Shown here in pieces: positions 26,086 to 35,272 of a DNA stretch of 64,000 nucleotides. Position 1 is the first letter of the stretch. The number at the start of each line of letters is the position of its first letter. The notes beneath the pieces were generated by a model. The model worked only from the letters and a program-made list of their open reading frames with translations, had not been told where the DNA came from and searched no databases. The translations under genes were made by a program, and so were the position numbers. The DNA lies in contig JAMCWM010000045.1 of assembly GCA_023481175.1 (NCBI GenBank), positions 1 to 64,000 of the forward strand, in the 5' to 3' direction. Origin of the DNA: Nitrospirota bacterium. Its GTDB lineage: Bacteria > Nitrospirota > Leptospirillia > Leptospirillales > Leptospirillaceae.

Positions 26086-26571
26086 TCACAGTCCTCCCGT
26101 TCTTCCCGCCTTGGCCGACCGGCTCCTATGAGAAGACCCCTTCACGATCCGAAGAAGAGCGGAGCGGGGAGCGGTATTCGCGGAGGCCAGAAGTTTCTGA
26201 AGCTCCTTTCGGGAGGAGAGCCGGGGATGGGGAAGGAGGAGATCCTTGCGCGGAGAGTGCGCCCCCTCGAAGAGGAGAAAGTCGAGGTCAAGCGTTCGGG
26301 GGTAGAGCTTTCCTTTCCCGCGCCGGATCTCCCGACGCTCGGTCCGCACCAGAAGCTCCCAGAGGCCGGGAGCCCCGATGCGGGAATACCCGGTCACCAC
26401 CTGATTGATGAACGCCGGGGAGACGATCTCCCAGGGGTCGGTGCGCAAGACCGGGGAACATCCCGTAAAAGTAAGGTTTTTGTTCGACAGGAGCGTGCGG
26501 AGGGCCCGTTCAAAGGCCCGCCGTGAATTCCGGAGGTTTCCTCCGAGAGAAATCGCGAAGAATCCTCCCAT
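26086..26571 (-). CDS. folK: 2-amino-4-hydroxy-6-hydroxymethyldihydropteridine pyrophosphokinase
   Basis: Transfers pyrophosphate from ATP to 6-hydroxymethyl-7,8-dihydropterin in folate synthesis. The 161-residue protein has an N-terminal SLGGNLRNSR (usually SLGSNL), then FINQVV and the signature RREIRRGKGKLYPRTLDLDFLLF in its family positions (about 86-108), with the paired Asp of DLDFLL. The ATG at 26571 has AGGAG upstream; a longer frame running into dapL is not the gene. The C-terminal 40 residues are basic and poorly conserved. Confidence 0.88.
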   Translation of the reverse strand: MGGFFAISLGGNLRNSRRAFERALRTLLSNKNLTFTGCSPVLRTDPWEIVSPAFINQVVTGYSRIGAPGLWELLVRTERREIRRGKGKLYPRTLDLDFLLFEGAHSPRKDLLLPHPRLSSRKELQKLLASANTAPRSALLRIVKGSSHRSRSAKAGRTGGL

Positions 26572-26588
26572 GGGACTCCTCCGACCCG

Positions 26589-27770
26589 CTAGACCTCGAA
26601 GAGGCGGTGGGTCCTTATCCGTTCGACCGCTTCGGTCAAACGGTCCGTTCCGACAGTCAGGGCGAACCGGACATACCCCTCTCCGGAAGGGCCGAATCCG
26701 TTTCCCGGAGTGGCGACGATCCCCGTTTTGTCGAGAAGCGCGAGGGTCGCCTGTTCGGAGGTGAAGCCCTTGGGAAGAGCCGCCCAGAGGTAAAATGAGG
26801 CTCCCGGCGAAAAGGCGCGAAGTCCCACGCTGTTGAGACCCGGCACCAGGACGTCCCGCCGTTTCTGGTAGAGGGAGCGGAGGGAGTCCAGCATCGGTTC
26901 GGGAAGGGAGAGGGCGGTGATGGAGGCTTCCTGAAGGGCCTGGAATATTCCCGAATCCATGTTGCTCTTGACCTTCAGAAGGCCGGCCAGGACCTGGGGG
27001 TTCCCGACGGCAAAGCCCACGCGCCATCCGGTCATGTTGTAGGTCTTCGAAAGGCTGTGGAACTCGATTCCGATCTCCTTCGCTCCCGGATAGGAGAGAA
27101 AGCTCTTGGGAGGCTTCCCGTCGTAGTAGATCTCGGAATAGGCGGCATCGTGCGCCACGATGATTCCATACCGGGTCGCGATATCGATTACCTTTTTGAA
27201 GAAAGCATCGGTGGCCGTAGCGCCGGTGGGGTTGTTCGGATAGTTGACGAAGAGGATCTTCGCCCGCTTGAGCACCGATTCGGGAATCCTGTCGAGGTCC
27301 GGCATGAAGCCGTTCGACTCGAGAATGGGCATGAAGTAGCTCTCTCCCCCGGCAAAGAGGGTCCCGGCATGATAGACCGGGTAGCCGGGCTCGGGAATCA
27401 GCACGGCATCGCCAGGTTCCACGAAGGCCAGGGGAAGATGGCCGATTCCCTCCTTGGAGCCGATCAGCCCCACGACCTCGGTGGCCGGATCGAGGGTCAC
27501 GGAAAAGCGTCTCCGGTACCAGTCCGCCACCGCCGTCCGAAAGGACAGCATTCCTTCGTAGGAGGGGTACTGGTGATGCTCGGGCTTCGTCAGGGCCTTC
27601 TGGCCCGCGGCGACGATCGGCTCGAGGGTCGGGGTGTCGGGGTCTCCGATCCCGAGGTTGATGAGGTCCACTCCGCGGGAGAGGGCTTCCCGCTTTTTTT
27701 CATCGATGCGGGCAAAGAGATAGGGGGGAAGAGAGGTGATGCGCTTGGCGAGTCTGGTTCTGAAATCCAT
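26589..27770 (-). CDS. dapL: LL-diaminopimelate aminotransferase (DapL-type)
   Basis: Converts tetrahydrodipicolinate directly to LL-diaminopimelate, bypassing the succinyl or acetyl steps of lysine synthesis. The 393-residue PLP fold-I enzyme has LGIGDPDTPT, FVNYPNNPTGA, AHDAAYSEIYYDG, and the PLP-binding Lys in HSLSKTYNMTGWR. The DapL assignment rests on similarity and on dapA, dapB and lysA a few kb upstream. A general aspartate or alanine aminotransferase is the alternative. No dapC, dapD or dapE is seen in the window, which fits the direct route. Confidence 0.8.
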   Translation of the reverse strand: MDFRTRLAKRITSLPPYLFARIDEKKREALSRGVDLINLGIGDPDTPTLEPIVAAGQKALTKPEHHQYPSYEGMLSFRTAVADWYRRRFSVTLDPATEVVGLIGSKEGIGHLPLAFVEPGDAVLIPEPGYPVYHAGTLFAGGESYFMPILESNGFMPDLDRIPESVLKRAKILFVNYPNNPTGATATDAFFKKVIDIATRYGIIVAHDAAYSEIYYDGKPPKSFLSYPGAKEIGIEFHSLSKTYNMTGWRVGFAVGNPQVLAGLLKVKSNMDSGIFQALQEASITALSLPEPMLDSLRSLYQKRRDVLVPGLNSVGLRAFSPGASFYLWAALPKGFTSEQATLALLDKTGIVATPGNGFGPSGEGYVRFALTVGTDRLTEAVERIRTHRLFEV

Positions 27771-27878
27771 GATCGAAGGTCTCCTGGGGGATCCGAACGA
27801 AATCCCGTTTGGTTATTGTTCCGGATCGTCTTCCTTCTGGAAGTTTGAGAAGAGGCGAATCCGGACTGGTTGAAATCG

Positions 27879-28703
27879 TTATGGTGTCTGGCCTGGCCAG
27901 ACGGTGGAGAGCGCCGGATGGGGATCGGCTATGATCCGGCTTTCGAGGGGAGGACCGCATCCCTCCACCTCCACCGTCACGGTGTCTCCGACGGCCATGG
28001 GGCCGATGCCGCGATAGGTGCCGGTCAAAACAAGGTCTCCCGTTTCGAGCGGCATCATATGGCTGATGTAGCTGATCAGGGATTCCCAATGGAAGATCTG
28101 GTCCGTCTCCCGGGCATCCTGTTTCAGGATGCCGTTCAGCCACGTCCTGACACGGCGGCCGTCGGGTCTGCCTCCGACCAGGATCGCCGGACCGACAGGA
28201 CAGAAGCCAGGAAAGGATTTGGCCCGTGTGTACTGGACGTCGCGGTTCTGAAGATCCCGGGCCGTGATGTCGTTGGCAGCGCAGATTCCAAAGAGATGTC
28301 TCCCGGATTCCGACGGAGAGACATGGTCCGCCCGCTCCCCGATCACGAGGGCGATCTCCCCCTCGAAATCCACCCGGGCGGATACGGCCGGATAGACCAC
28401 GCTTTCGCCATGAGCGGCCAAGGCGGAGGGAGCCTTCAGAAAGAGAAGGGGTTCTGCCGGAAGGGGCTTTCCCATTTCAAGGGCATGTCCCCGGTCATTC
28501 AACCCGACTGCCACGATCTTGCCAGGCCGGACGGGAGGCAGCCACGACACCTCCTCGGCCCGGTGGCGGGTTCCATCTTCTGAAAGGAGAACCCCGTCCG
28601 GGAGAAGTTGACCGGCCCTCTCTTCCGGACCCCGATCCCCCCGGAGGAGATAGCGGACGAAGAGATCCCCAGGAGAGAGGGTATCGGGAAGAAGCCGGTT
28701 CAC
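27879..28703 (-). CDS. Fumarylacetoacetate hydrolase family protein
   Basis: A 274-residue member of the FAH superfamily. The metal ligands sit in DFEGEIALVIG (the E-x-E pair, about 114-116) and in NDITARDLQ (about 144-152), followed by KSFPGFCPVGP and the C-terminal TGTYRGIGPMAVGDTV. The GTG start overlaps the dapB stop by 4 bp (GTGA), so it is translated with the lysine genes. Reactions in the family include cleavage of acylpyruvates and decarboxylation of oxaloacetate. A housekeeping role in removing a reactive keto-acid is possible but not shown. Confidence 0.85.
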   Translation of the reverse strand: MNRLLPDTLSPGDLFVRYLLRGDRGPEERAGQLLPDGVLLSEDGTRHRAEEVSWLPPVRPGKIVAVGLNDRGHALEMGKPLPAEPLLFLKAPSALAAHGESVVYPAVSARVDFEGEIALVIGERADHVSPSESGRHLFGICAANDITARDLQNRDVQYTRAKSFPGFCPVGPAILVGGRPDGRRVRTWLNGILKQDARETDQIFHWESLISYISHMMPLETGDLVLTGTYRGIGPMAVGDTVTVEVEGCGPPLESRIIADPHPALSTVWPGQTP

Positions 28704-29512
28704 CGGCCTTTGTCCTCTCCGGAGAGAAGGACATCGGCCATCGTGTAGAAGCCCTTCGGCCGTCCCAGTAGAAAAGACGCGGCCCGGATGGCCCCACGGG
28801 CGAAAACCTCCCGGCTTTCGGCACGGTGGGTCAGCTCAAGACGCTCCCCTGCTCCCAGAAAAAAGACGGTATGATCTCCCGGGACATCTCCCCCGCGCAG
28901 AGCCATCACCCCGATCGATCCCTCTTCACGCTCCCCCGTCAGCCCATGCCGGACGAAGACCCCCGACTGGGAGAGAGTCCCGTTTCGGGCCGAGGCCACC
29001 GCTTCCCCGAGAAAAAGGGCGGTCCCGCTGGGTGCGTCCTTCTTGTGGCGGTGGTGGATTTCGAGGATTTCGGCGTCGAACTCTTCGAGGGCCCGGGCGG
29101 CTTGACCCGCCAAAATGGCCAGGAGGTTGACCCCCAGGCTCATGTTGGGAGACCAGAGAATGGGAATGTGGGCCCCCATCTCGCGGACGAAATCGCGATC
29201 GGACAGTGTCAGCCCGGTGGTGCCGATCACGAGAGGCTTCCCCGCCTCGACAAAGCCCTCCACCGACTGCCTGAGAAAGTCGGGAGAGGAGAAGTCGATG
29301 CCGACATCGCAAGGAACGATCCCCCGACCCAGATCGGAGTCATAGAGGACATCCGGGGAGGAGTGGACAGGGAGCCCGATCATTCGGGAATCCTCGGATT
29401 CGATGGCCGCTCCGAGAGAGAGGATCGGATCGGAATGGAGAAGCGCCGCGATCTCCTGCCCCATGCGGCCCCCAGCCCCTACGAGGGCGACCTTCCTGCG
29501 CTCTCCCGTCAT
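28700..29512 (-). CDS. dapB: 4-hydroxy-tetrahydrodipicolinate reductase
   Basis: Reduces 4-hydroxy-tetrahydrodipicolinate to tetrahydrodipicolinate with NAD(P)H. The 270-residue protein has the nucleotide motif VALVGAGGRMGQEI, IGTTGL, SPNMSLGVNLL, and the family signature EILEIHHRHKKDAPSGTAL. The ATG overlaps the dapA stop (ATGA), and its stop overlaps the next gene (GTGA). Confidence 0.96.
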   Translation of the reverse strand: MTGERRKVALVGAGGRMGQEIAALLHSDPILSLGAAIESEDSRMIGLPVHSSPDVLYDSDLGRGIVPCDVGIDFSSPDFLRQSVEGFVEAGKPLVIGTTGLTLSDRDFVREMGAHIPILWSPNMSLGVNLLAILAGQAARALEEFDAEILEIHHRHKKDAPSGTALFLGEAVASARNGTLSQSGVFVRHGLTGEREEGSIGVMALRGGDVPGDHTVFFLGAGERLELTHRAESREVFARGAIRAASFLLGRPKGFYTMADVLLSGEDKGR

Positions 29513-30414
29513 CGGGATCCGTCCTTGGCGATCTTCATTGAGGCAAGGACCGCAGACAGACGCTTCCTGTTGTCCGGATCCATGGGAACCAGCGGCAGAC
29601 GCATTGCGGAGTCGATGAGCCCGGCAATTTCCATGGCGGTCTTGATCGGAATGGGATTGGTTTCAAGTCCGAGGACCCTGTGCAGGGGGACCAGACGGTT
29701 GTGCCGTACCCGTGCCTCCGAAAGGTTCCCGGAGAGCGCCAGGTCGCACATCTCGGCCATCAGCCGGGGGACAAGGTTGGCCGAGACGGAGATGGTCCCG
29801 TGGCCCCCCAGGGCCAGAATCGGGTAGGTCATGAGGTCGTCCCCGGAGTAGACCCCCATCCTGTTTTCAAGGCGGTCGAAAAGGTCGACGATCTGCCCCA
29901 TGTTTCCGGAGGCCTCCTTGACGCCCACGTACTCGGGAATCGCGGCAAGACGGGCGATCGTCTCCGGCAGCATGTTGACCCCCGTGCGGGCGGGAACATT
30001 GTAGATGACCATGGGAAAGGAGACCCGGGAGGCCAGGGTCTCATAATGGCGGACAAGCCCTTCCTGGGTGGGACGATTGTAGTAGGGAGTGATGACCAGG
30101 GCCCCGTCGGCGCCGATATCCTTGGCCGCCCGCGTCAGGGCGACGGCCTCCGAGGTGCTGTTCGATCCCGTGCCGGCCATGACCAGCACCCGACCCGCAG
30201 CCTGCTCGACGACAATCCGGACGACCCTTTCATGTTCTTCGTGGGTAAGGGTCGCCGATTCCCCGGTCGTTCCGACCGGGACGATGACCCGGGTCCCTTC
30301 CCGGACATGAAAATCCACCAGATGGCGCAGGCCCTTTTCGTCGAGATCCCCTCCCCGCCCTTCCTGATCCTTGAAAAACGGTGTGACCAGTGCCACCATC
30401 GAACCGGAAAACAA
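29509..30414 (-). CDS. dapA: 4-hydroxy-tetrahydrodipicolinate synthase
   Basis: Condenses pyruvate with aspartate semialdehyde, the first committed step to lysine. The 301-residue TIM barrel has VPVGTTGES, the catalytic tyrosine in ITPYYNRPTQEG and the Schiff-base lysine in VGVKEASGN. The TTG start at 30414 gives the family N-terminus (LFSGSMVALVTPF) and has GGAGG 7 bp upstream; the next ATG (30399) has no site. A longer frame lies in the previous intergenic region. Confidence 0.95.
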   Translation of the reverse strand: MFSGSMVALVTPFFKDQEGRGGDLDEKGLRHLVDFHVREGTRVIVPVGTTGESATLTHEEHERVVRIVVEQAAGRVLVMAGTGSNSTSEAVALTRAAKDIGADGALVITPYYNRPTQEGLVRHYETLASRVSFPMVIYNVPARTGVNMLPETIARLAAIPEYVGVKEASGNMGQIVDLFDRLENRMGVYSGDDLMTYPILALGGHGTISVSANLVPRLMAEMCDLALSGNLSEARVRHNRLVPLHRVLGLETNPIPIKTAMEIAGLIDSAMRLPLVPMDPDNRKRLSAVLASMKIAKDGSR

Positions 30415-30433
30415 CGTCAATCCTCCCACGCTT

Positions 30434-30916
30434 TCAGTCTTTGGACGGACCGGGCAAGCGATCAGGCTCTCCCTTGATCGGCCCAATATGGTATTGTTGC
30501 ATGACCTCCCTGGCATGTCCAACCACCAGATGAAGCACCTCGGGACGAACCGGCCCCGGATAGGAGAGCATCTCCTTCAACTCGGAAGAGAGGTTGACCA
30601 CATCCCGGCCGGGGATCTTCCCGGCATTTCCCGCATCATAGAAGCGATCGAGGACAAGGAGATCCTGCCGGAACTCACGAACATCCACCTCGGGAGGCCT
30701 CCGTTCGGAAAGCCCCCGGTCGACGGCGAAGTACCGCATGTAGACGTAGGTGAAATAATTCCCTCCAAGAAATGTCAGAAGGAAAAAGACCACCGGTATC
30801 GCCGACAGGACGATCAGGACAAGAAAGCATCCCTTTCCTTCCTTCCGGTGAGGAGAGAGCGGAACCTCCTCGTCGTCGGGATCCTCGTCAGAGGGATCAG
30901 GAACGGCCTGACTCAA
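30434..30916 (-). CDS. Single-pass membrane protein of unknown function
   Basis: A 160-residue protein that I do not recognise. An acidic N-terminus (SDEDPDDEE) is followed by one transmembrane helix (about 29-53, GCFLVLIVLSAIPVVFFLLTFL) and a soluble helical C-terminal domain of about 100 residues. The TTG start overlaps the lysA stop by 4 bp, and dapA begins 19 bp after its stop. It is therefore embedded in the lysine operon, but nothing shows a role in lysine synthesis. Confidence 0.7.
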   Translation of the reverse strand: MSQAVPDPSDEDPDDEEVPLSPHRKEGKGCFLVLIVLSAIPVVFFLLTFLGGNYFTYVYMRYFAVDRGLSERRPPEVDVREFRQDLLVLDRFYDAGNAGKIPGRDVVNLSSELKEMLSYPGPVRPEVLHLVVGHAREVMQQYHIGPIKGEPDRLPGPSKD

Positions 30917-32154
30917 ATCCGTTCACCCCGAACAAGATCCTCGAAGCTCTCCCGATCCCGGATGACACGGTAGGTGCCTCCATCGACGAGAACTTCGGCC
31001 GGACGCGGCCGGGCATTGTAGTTCGAGGCCATCGAAAACCCGTAGGCTCCGGCACTCATGACCGCGATCAGATCGCCTGCGGCGAATTCCGGCATCTCCC
31101 GGTCTGTGGCCAGAAAGTCTCCTGTCTCGCAGATCGGCCCCACCAGATCTCCCTTCACCTCCGGCCGCGCGCTCCGGACCACCGGAAGGAGGTCGTGGTG
31201 CGCCCCGTAGAGGGATGGGCGCAACAGGTCATTCATCCCGGCATCTCCGATGAAAAAGGTCTTGACGGCGGTCTGCTTCCGGTAAAGCACCCGGGTCACG
31301 AGGATGCCGGCGTTTCCGACGATCGAGCGGCCGGGCTCGAGGACCAGGGTCACACCCAGATCGCGCACCCTGGGAAGGACCAGGTCCGCCAGATCCTTCG
31401 GGCTCGGGGGCGCCTCGTTTTTATAACGGATTCCCAGACCGCCTCCCAGATCGAGGTGCGTGACAGGAATTCCTGCCTTCCGGAGCTCTCCGTGGAAAGC
31501 CAGGAGGCGTTCGAAGGCGTCCCGGAAAGGAGCGATCTCGGTGAGCTGGGAACCGATGTGCTGGTGAATCCCGACAATGCGGATCCCGGGGAGCGTCGAA
31601 GCCCGGCGGTACTCGGCCACCGCCACATCGACGGGAATCCCGAACTTTGATTTCTTCATGCCCGTCGAAATGTAGGGATGGGTCTTGGGATCCACATCGG
31701 GATTGACACGGAGTGCCACCGGAGCCTTCGTCCCCATGCGGACCGCCACGGCGCTGATATGGTCGAGTTCGGCCTGGCTCTCCACGTTGAACATCAGGAT
31801 GCCTTCCTTAAGGGCGTAGGAGATCTCCTCTTCGGTCTTGCCAACCCCGGCAAAGACGATCCTGTTTCCGGGGATCCCCGCCTTCCGGGCCCGGAAGAGC
31901 TCCCCGCCCGACACCACGTCGATGCCCGCCCCCTCCTGCCCCAGCAGGGAGAGGATCGCCAGGTTCCCGTTGGCCTTCATTGCGTAGGCCACAAGGGTCG
32001 GATGGGAGGAAAAGGCCTCCCGATAGGCCGAAATCCTTTCGACGAGAGCCTCCCGGCTGTAAATATAAAGTGGCGAGCCTTCCTTCGCGACGATCTCTTC
32101 CACCGGAAGGTTTTCCACCATCAGTCTGTCGTTCTTGTAGTGAAATGTGCTCAA
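30913..32154 (-). CDS. lysA: Diaminopimelate decarboxylase
   Basis: PLP enzyme that decarboxylates meso-diaminopimelate to lysine. The 413-residue protein has the PLP lysine in AYAMKANGN, HQHIGSQ, the LDLGGGLGI loop, EPGRSIVGNAG, and the active-site cysteine in CETGDFLA. The TTG start gives the typical N-terminus (FHYKNDRLMVENLPVEEIV); ATG at 32121 is a weaker alternative. The lysine genes run lysA, unknown, dapA, dapB, FAH, dapL in transcription order. Confidence 0.96.
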   Translation of the reverse strand: MSTFHYKNDRLMVENLPVEEIVAKEGSPLYIYSREALVERISAYREAFSSHPTLVAYAMKANGNLAILSLLGQEGAGIDVVSGGELFRARKAGIPGNRIVFAGVGKTEEEISYALKEGILMFNVESQAELDHISAVAVRMGTKAPVALRVNPDVDPKTHPYISTGMKKSKFGIPVDVAVAEYRRASTLPGIRIVGIHQHIGSQLTEIAPFRDAFERLLAFHGELRKAGIPVTHLDLGGGLGIRYKNEAPPSPKDLADLVLPRVRDLGVTLVLEPGRSIVGNAGILVTRVLYRKQTAVKTFFIGDAGMNDLLRPSLYGAHHDLLPVVRSARPEVKGDLVGPICETGDFLATDREMPEFAAGDLIAVMSAGAYGFSMASNYNARPRPAEVLVDGGTYRVIRDRESFEDLVRGERI

Positions 32155-32325
32155 GGCGTCATTCTCCCGAATATTGGATGGATTTCGATTCCCGCCGATC
32201 GGACCTCCGAAAAGGGGGCTTCCCTCTCCGATTCCAACGGAAGGGTCATTTTAACACACTCTCAATACTCCAATCCCGGTTCCCGATCTTTTCCGGAAGC
32301 CCCCGGCAAATTGATCCGGAATGGG

Positions 32326-32613
32326 CTAGCGCCCGTCGTCCCCTTCCGGGAATCCGCCCTCCGGGACTTCTCCGCTGTCCCCGGAAGAGGGCGATCCCTT
32401 TTGTTCGCCGGAGGCCCCGGAGGAGACGCCCGGCCCCCCCGGACTCTGCCCCCCGGAAGCAGAGGAGGGAGCCGGCTGTTCGGGTGCCGACTCCGGGGGA
32501 ACCCGGTCGGGCGGGATCGGCTGTCCCTGAATTCCGCAGGCAGAAAGCATAAGAAGGAACACCAAAAAAACCAGAGACCGCCCCGCCCCCCCAAGAATTC
32601 CCATAGGCCTCAC
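32326..32613 (-). CDS. Small LptM-like lipoprotein
   Basis: A 95-residue lipoprotein. The signal ends in the lipobox LSAC, and the mature start CGIQGQPIPP resembles the CGxxGPLYLP-type N-terminus of LptM (YifL), a small partner of the LptD/LptE lipopolysaccharide translocon. The remainder is a low-complexity Pro/Ser/Gly/Glu tail. In many Gram-negative bacteria LptM-like genes sit next to lysA, as here. The GTG start overlaps the argH stop by 4 bp (ATG at 32604 is an alternative). A gap of 171 bp separates it from lysA. Confidence 0.6.
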   Translation of the reverse strand: MRPMGILGGAGRSLVFLVFLLMLSACGIQGQPIPPDRVPPESAPEQPAPSSASGGQSPGGPGVSSGASGEQKGSPSSGDSGEVPEGGFPEGDDGR

Positions 32614-34040
32614 CGGGGAGGAGCCCCTCCCGGCTCCGCTCCGAAGAGCTCGTACCAGAGTGCGTCGACCCGGCGCATGACCGTTTCGGGGGCGGGTCCT
32701 CCCACATGGGACCGGCGTTCGACCGAACCCCGGAGAGACAGGCTGGAGGCATACCCTGGCGGAAATCGATCATAGAAGGACTTCAGATCCGCGTCGGAAA
32801 GACTCTCGAGAGTACATCCCTTTCGTGCCGCTTCGGCCACGATCCGCCCGACAATGGCGTGGGCCTCCCGGAAGGGAACCCCGTCCCGGACGAGATCTTC
32901 CGCGATATCGGTCGCAAGGAGCTCCGTTCCTTTCAGGATCTCCGCCACACCCTTCTCCTCGAAGCGCATCCCCTCCACGGCGAGGGTCATCATCCGAAGA
33001 CAGGCCCTGGTGGTGTCGAGGGCATCGAAAAGACGCTCCTTGTCTTCCTGGAGATCCCGGTTGTAGGAAAGGGGAAGCCCCTTGAGGAGGGTCATCAGGG
33101 CCCCATAATCGGAAAAGACCCGGCCCGCCTTTCCCCGGACGAGTTCGAGAATGTCCGGATTCTTTTTCTGGGGCATCATCGAGGAACCGGTGAGAAGCCG
33201 GTCGGGAAGCCGGATCATTCCGAACTCCCGGGTCGACCAGAGCACCCATTCCTCGGCCCACCCCGACAGGTGAACCATCAGAAGCGAGAGGGCATGGAGG
33301 AAATCGGCCACAAAATCCCGGTCTCCGACCGAGTCGAGGCCATTCTGGGTCACTCCGGAGAATCCAAGTTCGGCGGCGACCCCCTCGCGGTCGATCGGCA
33401 GGGTCGTCCCGGCCAGGGCCCCCGAACCGAGAGGAGAGAGATTGGCGCTCCCGACAACCGCGAGAAGGCGGTTCCTGTCACGAAGGAAGCGCTCCGCGTA
33501 AGCCCCGAAATAATATCCTCCCGAGATCGGCTGGGCCTGCTGGGTGTGGGTGTAGCCGGGAAGCAGGAGATCCCGGTATTCCCGGGCCCGAAGAAGGATC
33601 TGCCTCAGAAGTCCCTCTAGGGAGACGGCCATCTCCCCGGCCTCCCGGCGCACGAAAAGCCGAAGATCGAGCGCCACCTGGTCGTTCCGGCTCCGGGCCG
33701 TGTGAATCTTGAGACCAGCGGCACCGGCGTGGTGGACGAGGCGCTTCTCCACATGCATGTGGACGTCCTCCCACTCGATCCGGACCGGAAATGTTCCCCC
33801 GGAAAACTCTTCCGCCACCTTGTCGAGCCCCGTCAGAATCTGACCGAGCTCCTCCTCGGACAGGAGCCCGATCCGGCGGAGCATGCGGGCATGGGCCCGG
33901 GAGCCTTCGATGTCTTCCCTCCAGAGCCTTTTGTCGAAGGAGATGGACTCCGTGAAGGCCTCCACATCCCGGTCGGTCGGCTCCGAGAAGCGACCGCCCC
34001 AGGGTTTCCCGGATGGTCCGCCCGTCTCTTCTCCGGTCAC
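32610..34040 (-). CDS. argH: Argininosuccinate lyase
   Basis: Splits argininosuccinate into arginine and fumarate, the last step of the pathway. The 476-residue protein has the fumarase/lyase signature SSMMPQKKNPDILE (the flexible loop with the catalytic serine), HTARSRNDQVALD and GYTHTQQAQPISGG. The GTG start overlaps the argG stop by 4 bp (GTGA). Confidence 0.97.
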   Translation of the reverse strand: MTGEETGGPSGKPWGGRFSEPTDRDVEAFTESISFDKRLWREDIEGSRAHARMLRRIGLLSEEELGQILTGLDKVAEEFSGGTFPVRIEWEDVHMHVEKRLVHHAGAAGLKIHTARSRNDQVALDLRLFVRREAGEMAVSLEGLLRQILLRAREYRDLLLPGYTHTQQAQPISGGYYFGAYAERFLRDRNRLLAVVGSANLSPLGSGALAGTTLPIDREGVAAELGFSGVTQNGLDSVGDRDFVADFLHALSLLMVHLSGWAEEWVLWSTREFGMIRLPDRLLTGSSMMPQKKNPDILELVRGKAGRVFSDYGALMTLLKGLPLSYNRDLQEDKERLFDALDTTRACLRMMTLAVEGMRFEEKGVAEILKGTELLATDIAEDLVRDGVPFREAHAIVGRIVAEAARKGCTLESLSDADLKSFYDRFPPGYASSLSLRGSVERRSHVGGPAPETVMRRVDALWYELFGAEPGGAPPR

Positions 34041-35269
34041 AGGGAGGTTCCTTCCTGGTCGGAAAAAAGCTTGAGACGGAGGGCCTGGATCCGGATAAAG
34101 CCGTCCGCATCGGCCTGCCGATAGACGCTGTCCGTCTCGAAGGTCGCCAGGTCCTTTCGATACAGGGAATAAGGAGAGCGCCGTCCCAGGACACGGATCC
34201 CCCCCTTGTAGAGCAGGAGCCGGACATCCCCCGTCACCCGGTGCTGGGTGGAGGCGATGAGGTCGGCCAGGGCCAGCCGTTCCGGCGAAAACCAGAAGCC
34301 GTTGTAGATCATGCGGGCATATTGCGGCATGAACTGGGCCTTCATGGAGAGGAGCTCGCGGTCCAGCGTCAGCGTCTCGAGGGCCCTGTGGGCGGCATGA
34401 AGAAGAGTGCCCCCGGGAGTTTCGTAAACTCCGCGAGACTTCATTCCCACGAAGCGGCTCTCCACGAGGTCGATCCGTCCGATTCCATGGAGGGCTCCGA
34501 GGCTGTTCGCCTTCTCCATGAGGTCGAGGGGAGAGAGGAGCGCCCCGTTGATCGCGATCGGGAGTCCTTTTTCAAACGAGACCGTCACCTCTTCAGGTTC
34601 ATCGGGGGCGGTCAGGGGATTCCGGGTCAGCTGGAAGATCTCTTCCGGCGGTGCCGCCCAGGGATCCTCGAGGATCCCCCCCTCGTAACTCGTGTGAAAG
34701 AGGTTCCGGTCAACGCTGTAGGGCTTCTCAAGGGTGGCCGTCACGGGAATATGGTGTTTTTTCGAATAGTTGATGAGCTCGGAGCGGCTTGTGAAGCTCC
34801 AGAGCCTCCAGGGGGCCAGGATCCGGATCCGGGGGTTGAAATAGTAGTAGGCGAGCTCGAATCTGACCTGGTCGTTTCCTTTTCCGGTCGCCCCGTGGGC
34901 GACCGCATCCGCGCCCCTTTCCCGTGCGATCTCCATCTGGACCTTGGCGATCAGGGGGCGGGCGATCGATGTTCCCAGCAGATAGCCGTCCTCGTAAACC
35001 GCCCCCGCCTGGATCATCGGAAAAAGATAGTCCCGGACGAAGATCTCCCGAAGGTCGACCACGACCACGTCGGAAGCCCCGCTCTTCCGGGCCTTTTCCG
35101 CTACGGCTTCGAGGTCCTCCCCCTGACCCAGATCGGCGCAGTAGCAGATGACCTCGCACCCATAGGTCTCCTTGAGCCAGACGATCGCCACCGAGGTGTC
35201 GAGCCCGCCCGAATAGGCCAAGACCACCCGGGACGGGCGGTCGGATCCGTCTTTCTTTTTCTGTTCCAT
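34037..35269 (-). CDS. argG: Argininosuccinate synthase
   Basis: Joins citrulline and aspartate with ATP. The 410-residue protein has the P-loop-type AYSGGLDTSVA, CADLGQGEDL, the GATGKGNDQVRFE motif and an EKPYSVDRNLFHTSYEGG stretch (in parts). It begins 3 bp after the argF stop. Confidence 0.97.
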   Translation of the reverse strand: MEQKKKDGSDRPSRVVLAYSGGLDTSVAIVWLKETYGCEVICYCADLGQGEDLEAVAEKARKSGASDVVVVDLREIFVRDYLFPMIQAGAVYEDGYLLGTSIARPLIAKVQMEIARERGADAVAHGATGKGNDQVRFELAYYYFNPRIRILAPWRLWSFTSRSELINYSKKHHIPVTATLEKPYSVDRNLFHTSYEGGILEDPWAAPPEEIFQLTRNPLTAPDEPEEVTVSFEKGLPIAINGALLSPLDLMEKANSLGALHGIGRIDLVESRFVGMKSRGVYETPGGTLLHAAHRALETLTLDRELLSMKAQFMPQYARMIYNGFWFSPERLALADLIASTQHRVTGDVRLLLYKGGIRVLGRRSPYSLYRKDLATFETDSVYRQADADGFIRIQALRLKLFSDQEGTSL

Positions 35270-35272
35270 CTC

